NCBI RefSeq assembly: GCF_003666605.1
Contig: NZ_RCIV01000019.1
Span: 1-48,172, forward strand
Direction of reading: 5' to 3'
From: Propionibacterium australiense
Lineage (GTDB): Bacteria > Actinomycetota > Actinomycetes > Propionibacteriales > Propionibacteriaceae
Length of the DNA stretch: 48,172 nucleotides
The position numbers and the translations under genes were made by a program. The notes under the pieces are model-generated. The model worked only from the letters and a program-made list of their open reading frames with translations. It did no database searches and was not told the DNA's origin. Below, one piece after another: positions 32,450 through 41,360 of this stretch (position 1 is its first letter; the number at the start of each line of letters is the position of its first letter).

Positions 32450-33940
32450 ATGAGCGGATCGAACCAGTCACAGTACAGACCGCGGGTCTCGCGCATGAGC
32501 AAGACCGCGTTGTTCATCGTGTTCCTCATCGCCGGAGCCCTGGTCGTGGCCGGTATCGTCGCGCTGCTCACGAGCATCTTCAATCACAAGCAGGAGGGCA
32601 GGGAGCAGTTCACCCAGGTCGTCGCGCTCGACGAGACGGTGGTCGACCCGGCAGTGTGGGGGCAGAACTTCCCCGAGCAGTACGAGTCGTACATGAAGAC
32701 GAGCGACCCGCGCTCCGGGAACTACTTCCCCAGGACCCCGACCGCCGATGATCCCCGCGAATGGCTCAGCTACGACAACCTGGCCAACGACGAGCGGCTG
32801 GTGACCATGTGGTCCGGCTACCCGTTCTCGGTGGACTACACCGAGCCCCGCGGGCACAACTGGATGCTCATCGACCAGCGCTACACCAAGCGGACGACGC
32901 AGTTCAAGCAGCCCGGTTACTGCCTCAACTGCCACGTCAGCACGCCGAAACTGTTCAACGATCTGGGTGACGGCGACGCCGAGGCCGGCTGGGCGAAGAT
33001 GAACGCGATGACCTACGACGACGCCTACGAGATCGCCAAGCACAACGGCGCGGTGGCCTGCATCGACTGCCACGATCCGGCGACGACGGAACTGCGCGTC
33101 ACCCGCCCGGCCTTCGAGAAGGGCATCGCCGCCTACAAGGCCTCGCAGGGCGTCTCCGACTACGACGTGAACCGTGACGCCTCCACCCAGGAGATGCGCG
33201 CCTACGTCTGCGCCCAGTGCCACGTCGAGTACTACCGGTCCCCGACCGACGACAACCTGACGTTCCCATGGAGCAAGGGCCTGACGATCGACGACGCGTA
33301 CAACTACTACCAGGAGATCGACTTCACGGACTTCACGCACAAGCTCACCGGCGCCTCGATCATCAAGGCACAGCACCCTGACTTCGAGACCTGGTCGAAC
33401 GGCACCCATGGTCAGGCCGGCGTCACCTGCGCCGACTGCCACATGGCGTACCAGAGCTCCGGCGCGAAGAAGGTCAGCAACCACCACGTCACCACGCCGA
33501 TGGGGGACGTCAACGGGACCTGCGGCACCTGCCACAAGGCCTCCGACGACGAGCTCAAGGCGCGCGTGGCGACGATCCAGACCCGCTTCTACCAGGCCCG
33601 TGACGTCTCCTTCGACGCCCTGGTCGACCTGATCAATGACATCGAGAAGGCCCAGACCGATGGGACACCCGCCGATCGCATCGAGGCCGCACGCAACTAC
33701 CAGCGCAAGGCGCAGTTCTACATGGACTACGTCGAGTCCGAGAACTCCCACGGCTTCCACGCCCCGGAGTACTCGCTGCGGATCCTCAACGACGTGACCG
33801 ACACGGCACGCAAGGGTCAGCTCGCGCTGAGCGGGGCGGATGTCCCGAGCACGCCCGAACCGGGCCGCGCCAACAACGAGGCCGCCCCGCTACCGGCGGG
33901 TTCGACCCCGATCAACACATCCGTCCCGTCACCGTCGTGA
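32450..33940 (+). CDS. nrfA: Cytochrome c nitrite reductase catalytic subunit NrfA (five CXXCH haems)
   Basis: The 496-residue protein reduces nitrite to ammonium with six electrons outside the membrane. An N-terminal hydrophobic segment (17-41) is an uncleaved anchor or signal. Haem sites are 158-162, 204-208, 254-258, 327-331 and 358-362. Haem 1, CXXCK in E. coli, is CLNCH here, which puts it in the CXXCH clade. YPFSVDYTEPRGHNWM holds the active-site Arg (134), and AQCHVEYY the calcium-site Glu and Tyr. The C-terminal 40 residues are Pro/Ser-rich and not part of the fold. GGAGG precedes the ATG. A terminator follows. Confidence 0.96.
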   Translation: MSGSNQSQYRPRVSRMSKTALFIVFLIAGALVVAGIVALLTSIFNHKQEGREQFTQVVALDETVVDPAVWGQNFPEQYESYMKTSDPRSGNYFPRTPTADDPREWLSYDNLANDERLVTMWSGYPFSVDYTEPRGHNWMLIDQRYTKRTTQFKQPGYCLNCHVSTPKLFNDLGDGDAEAGWAKMNAMTYDDAYEIAKHNGAVACIDCHDPATTELRVTRPAFEKGIAAYKASQGVSDYDVNRDASTQEMRAYVCAQCHVEYYRSPTDDNLTFPWSKGLTIDDAYNYYQEIDFTDFTHKLTGASIIKAQHPDFETWSNGTHGQAGVTCADCHMAYQSSGAKKVSNHHVTTPMGDVNGTCGTCHKASDDELKARVATIQTRFYQARDVSFDALVDLINDIEKAQTDGTPADRIEAARNYQRKAQFYMDYVESENSHGFHAPEYSLRILNDVTDTARKGQLALSGADVPSTPEPGRANNEAAPLPAGSTPINTSVPSPS

Positions 33941-33965
33941 GACGCTGACGATCCAGAAAACAGGC

Positions 33966-34000
33966 AGTGCGGCACCGGTGATGTGCACCGGTGCCGCACT
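33966..34000 (+). terminator. Terminator after nrfA
   Basis: A perfect 14-bp stem (33966-33979 with 33987-34000) with a 7-base loop, followed by TTTCTGT, starts 25 bp after the nrfA stop. It would separate nrfHA from the maturation genes, perhaps with partial read-through. Confidence 0.8.
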
Positions 34001-34104
34001 TTCTGTACCCCGCACATACCCAAAGGTGGATACCGCATGGAGTCCCTGCTTGTCACACTGGCACACAGCGAACGACTCGGATCAATGACGGACCGGAGAT
34101 GATG

Positions 34105-35187
34105 ATGACGCAGCACTCGAGCCTGTCCCAGGCCAGACGTACGCTGCTGAACTCGCTGGGACTCCCCCCGGATGCGAGCGACGAGGAGCTGGCCGCGAAG
34201 AAGGCCGAACTGAGCGCATCCCTCAAGACCGCCCCCAAGGGGCGCACGGAATGGATCACCCAGCAGATCGCCAAGGTCGATGCCGTCATCGCGCTCGGTG
34301 CCGCAGAGGGGGGTGCGGAGGTCGAGGGGGCAGACCCGTCCGGGGACGTGCCCGACCCGGCCGAGGACCCGCCTCCCGAGCCCGATGACCCTGCCGACGA
34401 GGCGGTCGACCCCGATGACCCGGTCGCCCTCGACGAGATCGACGAGGTGGCCGAGGCCCGCCGCCTGGCCAGGAAGGCCGCCCGGAAGAACTCGGTCAAC
34501 GGCGTCGACGCGGCCACCCCGCGCACGACCTCAAGGACGAAAGCGTCGAAGGCGACCAAGGACGCGGCGCCCTCCTCCCGCCGCGCTGACCCCACCAGCT
34601 GGGTGGCACGGATCGTCATCGTCGCCATCGTCGTGGCGGTCGTCCTGGCCGTCTACAAGCTCGGGGCCCCCGCGGGCTCCTCGGGCTCAGACGCCTCCGA
34701 CTCGGCGGGGATGATGGGGTCCAGTGCGACACCGACGCTCGACGCGGCCCAGGTGGCCGAGCTCGAACAGCGCATCAAGGACAACCCCGAGGACACCGAT
34801 GCGATGGCTCAGCTCGCCTCGCTGTACGCCGCGGTCGACGACTACGAGAACGCCTCCAAGTGGCAGGCCCGGCGCGTCGAGCTGATGCCCGACGACGTGG
34901 ACGCCCAGCTCACTCTCGGCGTCTCGTGCTTCAACATCGGCGACCTGGACTGCGCCAAGGAGCACTGGGACATCGTCAACGAGCTCGACCCGGACCGCGC
35001 GGATCTGCACTTCAACCTCGGCTACTACTACCTGTCGATCGACCCGCCCGACATCGAGCGGGTGAAGAAGGAGTGGAACAGGGTCATCGAGCTCGAACCC
35101 GACAGCCAGTACGCCCAGATCGTCGAATCGCACATGGGCAGCCTCGACGACATGACCGCATCCCCCAGTGCCGGTTCGACACCGTGA
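34105..35187 (+). CDS. Membrane TPR protein, likely cytochrome c maturation accessory (CcmH/NrfG-like)
   Basis: The 360-residue protein has a helical N-terminus (1-65), a Pro/Asp/Glu-rich linker (75-115), a basic segment, one membrane helix (about 167-185) and an outer tetratricopeptide region (about 212-345) with repeats such as AMAQLASLYAAVDDYENASKW and ADLHFNLGYYYL. TPR domains of CcmH/CcmI and NrfG hold apocytochrome c for haem attachment, and its place between nrfA and ccdA supports that. It is not a clear orthologue. The third of three consecutive ATGs (34105) is best spaced from GGAG at 34095-34098. Confidence 0.75.
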   Translation: MTQHSSLSQARRTLLNSLGLPPDASDEELAAKKAELSASLKTAPKGRTEWITQQIAKVDAVIALGAAEGGAEVEGADPSGDVPDPAEDPPPEPDDPADEAVDPDDPVALDEIDEVAEARRLARKAARKNSVNGVDAATPRTTSRTKASKATKDAAPSSRRADPTSWVARIVIVAIVVAVVLAVYKLGAPAGSSGSDASDSAGMMGSSATPTLDAAQVAELEQRIKDNPEDTDAMAQLASLYAAVDDYENASKWQARRVELMPDDVDAQLTLGVSCFNIGDLDCAKEHWDIVNELDPDRADLHFNLGYYYLSIDPPDIERVKKEWNRVIELEPDSQYAQIVESHMGSLDDMTASPSAGSTP

Positions 35188-35193
35188 CCGACC

Positions 35194-35898
35194 ATGGAAT
35201 CGATCACTCTTCCCATCGCCCTGCTGGCAGGCATCGTCTCGTTCGCGTCGCCCTGTTTCCTGCCCATCGTGCCGGTGTACATCGGCTACGTGGCGCAGGG
35301 CCGTGACGGCGCTGCGGGCTCGCGGCGGCAGGCGGTGACCGGGGCCCTGCTCTTCGTCCTGGGCTTCTCTGCCGTCTTCATGGCGCTGTGGGCCTCGCTC
35401 GGCGCCCTGAGCGAGCTCCTGGCGAGCCACCGAGGGCTCCTGCGCATCGTCGGCGGGGCGGTCATCATCCTGATGGGTTTGTACGTGGCGGGCCTCCTCC
35501 GACTCACCCCGCTCGACCAGAGCAGCCAGCCGCTGCTGCGGGCGCGCCGCTCCTCATCACACCCCGGGCTCGCCTCGCTCCTGCTGGGCGTGGGTTTCGG
35601 AGCCGGCTGGACTCCCTGCATCGGCCCCGTCCTGGGCGGCATCATCGCCCTGGCGCAGATGAGTTCCTCCGCCGGGCGCGGCGCCCTCCTCATGGTGGTC
35701 TACTGCCTGGGGCTGGGGATCCCCTTCGTGCTGGTGGCGGCCGGCGCCTCACACCTGTGCAACCGGCTCGGCTGGCTTCAGCGTCATCACGTGGCGGTCT
35801 CGCGCATCTGCGGTGCGCTGCTCATGGTGACGGGCTTCCTGATCATCACGAATCTTTTCGAGCGCCTGGCCGGGTATCTGCCGGTGCTGGCTCCCTGA
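35194..35898 (+). CDS. ccdA: Cytochrome c biogenesis protein CcdA
   Basis: This 234-residue six-helix membrane protein carries electrons from cytoplasmic thioredoxin across the membrane to the ResA-type thioredoxin, keeping apocytochrome cysteines reduced. The two redox cysteines lie in ASPCFLPIVP (Cys 21) and GWTPCIGP (about residue 142). It follows the TPR gene by 6 bp and precedes resB, matching known actinobacterial system II clusters. Confidence 0.94.
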   Translation: MESITLPIALLAGIVSFASPCFLPIVPVYIGYVAQGRDGAAGSRRQAVTGALLFVLGFSAVFMALWASLGALSELLASHRGLLRIVGGAVIILMGLYVAGLLRLTPLDQSSQPLLRARRSSSHPGLASLLLGVGFGAGWTPCIGPVLGGIIALAQMSSSAGRGALLMVVYCLGLGIPFVLVAAGASHLCNRLGWLQRHHVAVSRICGALLMVTGFLIITNLFERLAGYLPVLAP

Positions 35899-35917
35899 GG
35901 ACTAGGTGGGAACAATC

Positions 35918-37348
35918 ATGACGACACCAGCCGATGAGTACGACGAGACCCCGCAGATCGGGGTCGGCGACTTCTTCGCAGCGATCTACCGCTTCCTCCA
36001 CAGCAAGAAGGTCGGTCTGGCTCTGATCCTGGCGATGGGCGTGCTGAGCCTGCTCGGCATCCTCATCGAGCAGGCGGATTCGACGGTGCGCTCCGATCCC
36101 GACATGTACGCCGCCTGGCTGGAGCAGGCACGATCGAGGTACGGCGGCTGGACGAGCGTGCTCGATGCGATCGGTTTCTTCCACATGTTCAGCTCGCCGC
36201 TGTACATCGCGGTGCTCGCCCTGCTCACCCTGTCGATCATCGCCTGCACGGTGCACCGGATCCCAGTGCTGTGGAAGAACGCAGCGCACCCGAAGACGCG
36301 CGTGACAACGGGCTTCTACTCACGGGCCCAGACCCGCGCACAGGCGGTGAGCCCCCTGGGCACCGGCGAGGCCCACGAGCAGGTGCGCACGATGCTGTCG
36401 AAGGCCCATTTCCGGGTGCTGTCGGACCCTGAGCGCTCCGACCAGATCTACGCAGACAGGTTCCGTTTCGCGCCCTTCGGCACGGTGTTCGCCCATACCG
36501 CCTTCATCATCATCCTCATCGGCTTCACCCTGACCGGCGCGGCCGGTTTCCAGGACGAGGATGTGACGGTCCCGCTGGAGAGCCGCGTCGCGGTGGGCCA
36601 CGACACGGGTCTGGAGGTCGAGCTCATCTCCTTCGAGGACAGCTACTACGCCGACGGCAGCCCCAAGGACTACGTCAGTGACCTGGCCGTCTACCGGGAC
36701 GGCCAGCAGGTTGCCCGCCAGATGGTGCGCGTCAACCACCCGCTCACTGTCGACGAGGTGGCCTTCAACCAGAGCTACTTCGGTGTCGCCGCGGACGTGA
36801 CCATCGCCGATGCCGACGGCAGCGAGATCACCACGCAGGTGGTGCCGCTGCAGTGGAGCACCGATGACGGGCAGAACGCGTACGGGATGGTCACCCTGCC
36901 CGAGCAGCACCTCGACGTCTACGTGATGACGGCCGCCTCTGGCGCGAACGCCTCCCAGCTGGCCCCGGGGGAGGCACGCATCGAGGTCTACGGTGAGGGC
37001 CAGCAGACGCTGCGTGGCACGGGGACGATCCAGCAGGGCACCCAGGGCACGGTCGGCGGGCTGAAGTTCACCTTCAACCGCGAGAAGTCGTACACCGGGC
37101 TGCTCGTCGCCCGGGACCCGGGAGCCGTGTGGGTGTGGATCGGTTCGGGCCTGCTACTGGCCGGCATCTGCATGACGATGCTCGCCCGCCACAGGCGGGT
37201 CTGGGTGCGTATCAGCGAGTCCTCCGAGGGCGGTTCGCTCGTACAGTTCGCCTGCCCCGACCGCCATGACACGTCATTCGAGAACCTGCTGAACCGCATG
37301 GCCGCGAGCCTCGCGGACACTGCCGAGGAGGGCGCCGACAATGCTTGA
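35918..37348 (+). CDS. resB: Cytochrome c biogenesis protein ResB
   Basis: The 476-residue membrane protein is the ResB/Ccs1 half of the system II haem ligase. It has an N-terminal helix pair (SKKVGLALILAMGVLSLLG; FFHMFSSPLYIAVLALLTL), a third helix near residue 190, a large outer domain (about 215-410) and a last helix with AVWVWIGSGLLLAG. The ATG at 35918 has AGGTGGG 6 bp upstream; a GTG at 35906 is in frame but overlaps that site. It ends 8 bp inside the next gene. Confidence 0.93.
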   Translation: MTTPADEYDETPQIGVGDFFAAIYRFLHSKKVGLALILAMGVLSLLGILIEQADSTVRSDPDMYAAWLEQARSRYGGWTSVLDAIGFFHMFSSPLYIAVLALLTLSIIACTVHRIPVLWKNAAHPKTRVTTGFYSRAQTRAQAVSPLGTGEAHEQVRTMLSKAHFRVLSDPERSDQIYADRFRFAPFGTVFAHTAFIIILIGFTLTGAAGFQDEDVTVPLESRVAVGHDTGLEVELISFEDSYYADGSPKDYVSDLAVYRDGQQVARQMVRVNHPLTVDEVAFNQSYFGVAADVTIADADGSEITTQVVPLQWSTDDGQNAYGMVTLPEQHLDVYVMTAASGANASQLAPGEARIEVYGEGQQTLRGTGTIQQGTQGTVGGLKFTFNREKSYTGLLVARDPGAVWVWIGSGLLLAGICMTMLARHRRVWVRISESSEGGSLVQFACPDRHDTSFENLLNRMAASLADTAEEGADNA

Positions 37349-38192
37349 GATTTCCCGATACTGCCTGGTCGCGGCAACCATCGCGGTGGCCCTGGCTCTC
37401 ATCGCCCAGATCGTCGTGTCGACGGCCCGCGCCGGCGCCGGCGGCGAGCAGACGACGAAGGAACGGCCCGCGCAGCCCAGGGGCCGGGGACTGGCCCACT
37501 ACGCGGCCGTGCTCGACCAGTTCGCGTTCGTCTGCCTCACGGCGTGCCTGGTGCTGCGCACGATCGTCGTGCACAGGGCGCCGTTGTCGAACCAGTACGA
37601 GTTCGCGGTCTCCTTCGCCTGGGGCACCATGCTGGCGATGGTGATCGTCGAGTGGCGCACGAAGCTGCGGGCACTGGCCCTGGGGGTGCTGCCGGTGGGC
37701 CTGGCGCTGTGCCTGTACTCGCTGACCCTCGATGACGCCGCCACCGAGCTCATGCCGGCCCTGCAGAACGGCTTCTTGCTGCCCCTGCACGTGATCACCG
37801 CCTCACTCGGCTATGGCGCAGCCGCCGTCTCGTTCGGCGCGGCGATCCTCTACCTGCTGCATGACCGTCTCGGCCGGGTACGGCTGCCGAGCAGGGATCG
37901 TCTGGACGAGATCGGCTACCGTTCGATCGTCATCGCCTATCCGCTCATCACGCTCATGATCATTCTCGGCGCGATCTGGGCCAATGTGGCCTGGGGACGC
38001 TACTGGAGCTGGGATCCGAAGGAGACCTCCGCACTGGTCACCTGGCTGTTCTACAGCGCCTATCTGCATGCGAGGGTCGTCGGCAACTGGCGCGGGGCCA
38101 GGGCCGCGTGGCTGCTGATCCTCGGGTTCGCCGCGGTGATCTTCACCTTCATGGGCAATCTCTTCTTCGGAGGTCTGCACTCCTATGCCTGA
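37341..38192 (+). CDS. ccsB: Cytochrome c biogenesis protein CcsB (ResC/CcsA family)
   Basis: This 283-residue, roughly eight-helix membrane protein is the haem-handling partner of ResB. It has the tryptophan-rich WWD-type motif WGRYWSWDPKETSALVTWL near residue 215, which binds haem outside the membrane, and conserved outer histidines (HVITASLGYG; the C-terminal GGLHSYA). It is shorter than some CcsA proteins because the N-terminal part is small. The start overlaps resB by 8 bp and the end overlaps resA by 8 bp. Confidence 0.94.
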   Translation: MLEISRYCLVAATIAVALALIAQIVVSTARAGAGGEQTTKERPAQPRGRGLAHYAAVLDQFAFVCLTACLVLRTIVVHRAPLSNQYEFAVSFAWGTMLAMVIVEWRTKLRALALGVLPVGLALCLYSLTLDDAATELMPALQNGFLLPLHVITASLGYGAAAVSFGAAILYLLHDRLGRVRLPSRDRLDEIGYRSIVIAYPLITLMIILGAIWANVAWGRYWSWDPKETSALVTWLFYSAYLHARVVGNWRGARAAWLLILGFAAVIFTFMGNLFFGGLHSYA

Positions 38193-38835
38193 TCATCACG
38201 GTGCCGGGGCGACGGCGCCCGCAGCGCAGCGGACCGGGGCCGAGCAGTCGGCTTGGGCGAGGTTCCGGCGCAGCCCCCTGTTCACCCTGCTCGTGCTCAC
38301 CGTCACAGCTGGCGTGGTGATCGCCGGCGTGTGGCTGGTGAACCACCACGACGAGGCCGACGAGACCAATATCACCAGTGTCCAGATCAGTGGCGGCGCC
38401 TCGAAACTGGTCGAGGTGGGCCAGCAGGCCCCCGATTTCACGGCGACGACGATCGACGGGCAGACGGTGGCGCTCAGTGAGTTGCGTGGCCATCCGGTCT
38501 GGCTCGTCTTCGAGGCCACGTGGTGCGCGGCCTGCCGTTCCGAGGCGCCGGACATCGAGGCGGCCTACCAGCACGGCAGGCAGGCGGGGCTCCAGACCGT
38601 CGGCCTGTACCTGTCGGAGGATTCCGCTGCCGTGCAGCGGTACGTCGACACGCTCGGCCTGACGTACTCCCAGGTGCCCGACGCGAGTTCGAAGATCGCC
38701 GGCTCGTTCGGCGTGATGGGCATTCCCAGCCACGTGTTCATCGACGCCGACGGCGTGGTGCAGGTCGCCCACCCGGGCGCGCTGAGCGCCAGCCAGATGA
38801 TCGCCGAGGTGAACCGCGTGACCGGGCAGGGCTGA
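38185..38835 (+). CDS. resA: ResA-like membrane-anchored thioredoxin
   Basis: The 216-residue protein has a single N-terminal anchor (about 33-52) and a TlpA/ResA thioredoxin domain outside the membrane with the active site WCAAC (Cys 114 and 117), APDFTATTIDGQTV before it and the cis-Pro segment GIPSHVFID. It reduces the CXXCH cysteines of apocytochromes so that ResB/CcsB can attach haem, drawing electrons from CcdA. It is the last gene of the maturation set. Confidence 0.93.
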   Translation: MPDHHGAGATAPAAQRTGAEQSAWARFRRSPLFTLLVLTVTAGVVIAGVWLVNHHDEADETNITSVQISGGASKLVEVGQQAPDFTATTIDGQTVALSELRGHPVWLVFEATWCAACRSEAPDIEAAYQHGRQAGLQTVGLYLSEDSAAVQRYVDTLGLTYSQVPDASSKIAGSFGVMGIPSHVFIDADGVVQVAHPGALSASQMIAEVNRVTGQG

Positions 38836-38840
38836 GTCAC

Positions 38841-38857
38841 GAGCCGCCGACCGGCTC
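38841..38857. terminator. Short hairpin between convergent genes
   Basis: GAGCCG (38841-38846) pairs with CGGCTC (38852-38857) around CCGAC, followed by CTT. It lies 5 bp after resA and downstream of the convergent small gene. The stem is short. Confidence 0.4.
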
Positions 38858-38905
38858 CTTGCCGCCGGGGACGTCGATTGTCCACCGGGCGCCCGGCCGG
38901 GGTCG

Positions 38906-39316
38906 TCACCGATGCGGATCCGCGTCGTGGCCGCCCCAGGGCGTCTCGGCGCGGAGCGCCTGCTCGACGAGGGCGACGGAGCGGGACGCCTTGATCAGTC
39001 GCGTCTCCTCCTTCCGCAGTACCGCCGCCGCGTCGTCCAGGATGCCCAGGACAGCGGCCTGCTCCGGGCCCTCCCGCTCCTGCGCCAGCGCCCTGCGCGT
39101 CACCTTGAGCTGCTTGTCGACGTGGGCGGCGGCGAGACGGGCCAGGACGAGTGGCCGGCGCCGCAGCGGCGCGTGGGCCCTGAACTCGGGCGGGCAGTGC
39201 TCGAGCAGGAAGACCACGGCGTCACGACGCATCCGCACCGAACCTGGCGAGGCCACCCGGGAGGGCCAGCCTGCTGGGGCCCTGACACCGGTCGCATGAT
39301 CGGGGGCAACGCTCAT
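38906..39316 (-). CDS. Hypothetical actinobacterial protein
   Basis: The 136-residue protein has no named domain that I recognize. After about 28 loose residues it becomes strongly helical and charged: PPEFRAHAPLRRRPLVLARL, AAHVDKQLKVTRRALAQERE, then KEETRLIKASRSVALVEQAL. Similar short proteins with an LRRxPxVLARxxxxHV segment occur in other actinobacteria as far as I recall. An internal ATG at 39232 (Met 29) is an alternative start that would remove the loose part. No membrane segment is seen. It is convergent with resA. Confidence 0.6.
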   Translation of the reverse strand: MSVAPDHATGVRAPAGWPSRVASPGSVRMRRDAVVFLLEHCPPEFRAHAPLRRRPLVLARLAAAHVDKQLKVTRRALAQEREGPEQAAVLGILDDAAAVLRKEETRLIKASRSVALVEQALRAETPWGGHDADPHR

Positions 39317-39452
39317 CTCGCACCGTCCTCATCCACTCGATGAATCGAACTCCTGTTCACTCACCAGTGTGGACGCAGCCACTGACAGATCACCGTGTCG
39401 TCCCCGCCCGAGGGTCACGGGCACACCCGCAGGGCGATCCGGGGCCGTGCAG

Positions 39453-39475
39453 CCGGTGTCCCCGAGGGACACCGG
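39453..39475 (-). terminator. Terminator hairpin of the two-component pair
   Basis: A perfect 10-bp stem (CCGGTGTCCC and GGGACACCGG) around CGA lies 100 bp past the kinase stop on the minus strand, between it and the small gene. Confidence 0.6.
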
Positions 39476-39575
39476 TCGGTCCTCGCGCAGGAGCCATGCC
39501 CCACCGTGCCCCTCACAGCCCCGCAGCCGGCACATTCGGCGGGGAGCACGCGCATCGCCCCCGGCGGCGCACGCC

Positions 39576-40538
39576 TCAGCCCGCAGCCGGCAGGGTCATG
39601 GTGATGCTCGTTCCCACGCCCAGCCGGGAGCTGAGTGAGCAGCTGCCGCCATGGCGGGAGGCGATCGTCGCGACGAGGGACAGGCCGAGACCGTGACCGG
39701 GCAGGCCGCGGGCATTGCTGGCCCGGCCCAGCTCGCTCCAGACCTGACCGATCTCCTCGGCCGGGATACCGATCCCGGTGTCGGCGACCTCGAGCGTGAC
39801 GGCGCCCCCGTTCTGGGACCCGCGCACCTCGATGAGGGCCTCCGGGCCGGTGTACTTGGCGGCGTTCGAGACCATGTTGTAGACCGCCGAGTAGAGCATG
39901 TCGGCGTCGCCTCGAACGGTGGGCAGCGGCCATGGCGCACCGGGGAAACTGACCGAGAAGGAGCGTCGCTGCCCTGCGACGGCCAGTTCCTGCTGAACCG
40001 CGTCCACTGCGTCGTGGGTGGCCTCGACGAGGTCGACCTCCTCCATCTCCAGTGGCGCGACCTCGATCTCGGCGAGCTTGCGCAGGTCCTTGAGCAGTCT
40101 GCCCATCCGCTGGGACTGGGCGTCGATGATGGCACGGCTCTCGTCGTCCTCGATGCTGTTCGCCGCGGCGCGCACGGCCGTCAGCGGGTTCTTCAACTCG
40201 TGATCCAGGCGACCCAGGAACTGGCGGTACGCCTGGCGGTTGAACTCCTCGGCGTCCTGACGGGCCTGCTCGATGCGCGACGCCGTGCCGGTGCGCAGGA
40301 ACCGGACGCCGAGCAGGACGGCGCTGGCCGCCACCCCGGCACCGAACAGCACACCGGGTAGTTCTGCGGACAGCACCAGCGAACGCCGCTCCCCCGCCAG
40401 CCACCAGACGAGCGCGGCCACGGCAGCGGCAGCAGCGGGCAACAGGGGCAGCAGCCGGCCCGGCCACGGCGAGGAGGCGGACTCTTCGTCGGCGCCGAGA
40501 TGCTGCGGATCGGCGCCGGTGCGCGGGACCGTGGTCAT
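39576..40538 (-). CDS. Sensor histidine kinase (HisKA type), OmpR partner
   Basis: The 320-residue membrane kinase has two hydrophobic segments (about 29-48 and 58-80) with almost no outer loop between them, so the stimulus is probably sensed in the membrane or by a partner. The H-box is GRLDHELKNPLTAV (His 113). The HATPase domain follows with MVSNAAKYT, VADTGIGIP and GHGLGLSL. It overlaps the response regulator gene by ATGA. The signal is unknown. Confidence 0.92.
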   Translation of the reverse strand: MTTVPRTGADPQHLGADEESASSPWPGRLLPLLPAAAAAVAALVWWLAGERRSLVLSAELPGVLFGAGVAASAVLLGVRFLRTGTASRIEQARQDAEEFNRQAYRQFLGRLDHELKNPLTAVRAAANSIEDDESRAIIDAQSQRMGRLLKDLRKLAEIEVAPLEMEEVDLVEATHDAVDAVQQELAVAGQRRSFSVSFPGAPWPLPTVRGDADMLYSAVYNMVSNAAKYTGPEALIEVRGSQNGGAVTLEVADTGIGIPAEEIGQVWSELGRASNARGLPGHGLGLSLVATIASRHGGSCSLSSRLGVGTSITMTLPAAG

Positions 40539-41257
40539 GACGCGTGGACCTGCCCGATGAAGCGGTAGCCGATCGAGGGCACCGTCTCGATGTACTGCGG
40601 CTTTGAGGGATCTTCGCCGAGGACGCGACGGATCTCACGGACACGGTGGTCGACCGCGCGGGTCGAGGTGGCGAAGTCGATGCCCCACAGCGCCGCGAGC
40701 AGTCGTTCTCGGGTGTGGAGTTCGCCGGGGTGGGTGACGAGGTAGTCGAGCAGCATGGCGGCTTTCGGGGTCAGGGACAGCTCGCGGTCGGCGAGGAAGA
40801 ACCGGCGGGCGACCCGGTCGACGACGAGATCGCCGCAGACCACCGTGTCGGAGGCCGACAGGGGTTTGGGGGCGCCGGAGGCGCGGCGCAGGACCGCCCT
40901 GATGCGCGAGACGAGTTCTTGGGGATCGAAGGGTTTGGACAGGTAGTCGTCGGCCCCCTCGTCGAGCGCGGCCGAGCGCTCGTAGGGGGCGTCGATCTGG
41001 GTGAGCAGGATGATCGGCGTCCACCCGCCCTTGGCGCGGATGCGGCGCACGAGTTCACGGCCGTCCATGCGGGGCATGAGGACGTCGGTCACGACGATGT
41101 CGGGTGCCGTCCGGTCGTGCAGCGTCAGGGCCTGCGCACCGTCGGTGGCGACGTGCACCCGGAAGCCGCATCGCTCCAGGTAGGGGGCGAGGGCACCGGT
41201 GATGGCGTCCTCGTCGTCGACGAGGAGGACCGTCCGCCTGCCGTGGTCGTCGGGCAT
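40535..41257 (-). CDS. OmpR/PhoB-family response regulator
   Basis: The 240-residue regulator has a receiver domain with Asp 58 in VVTDVLMPRMDG, the acidic DDED at 14-17 and the Lys in LSKPFDP. The C-terminal winged helix (about 135-235) has LSLTPKAAMLLDYLVTHPGE, RAVDHRVREIRRVLGED and the IETVPSIGYRF end. It is the first gene of the pair; the DUF3060 lipoprotein gene lies just upstream on the same strand with a terminator between. Confidence 0.93.
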   Translation of the reverse strand: MPDDHGRRTVLLVDDEDAITGALAPYLERCGFRVHVATDGAQALTLHDRTAPDIVVTDVLMPRMDGRELVRRIRAKGGWTPIILLTQIDAPYERSAALDEGADDYLSKPFDPQELVSRIRAVLRRASGAPKPLSASDTVVCGDLVVDRVARRFFLADRELSLTPKAAMLLDYLVTHPGELHTRERLLAALWGIDFATSTRAVDHRVREIRRVLGEDPSKPQYIETVPSIGYRFIGQVHAS

Positions 41258-41284
41258 GATGAGTTCCTTGTCAATCCGATGCGA

Positions 41285-41313
41285 CCGCGGGGGCGCCCCT
41301 GGCGCCCCCGCGG
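41285..41313 (-). terminator. Terminator between the lipoprotein gene and the regulator
   Basis: A perfect 13-bp stem (41285-41297 and 41301-41313) with a CCT loop lies 47 bp past the lipoprotein stop and 27 bp before the regulator start on the minus strand. Confidence 0.75.
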
Positions 41314-41360
41314 AGTTCCTGCACTATATCCCGCCCCATGGTCGGGCAAGGGGACGGTTC

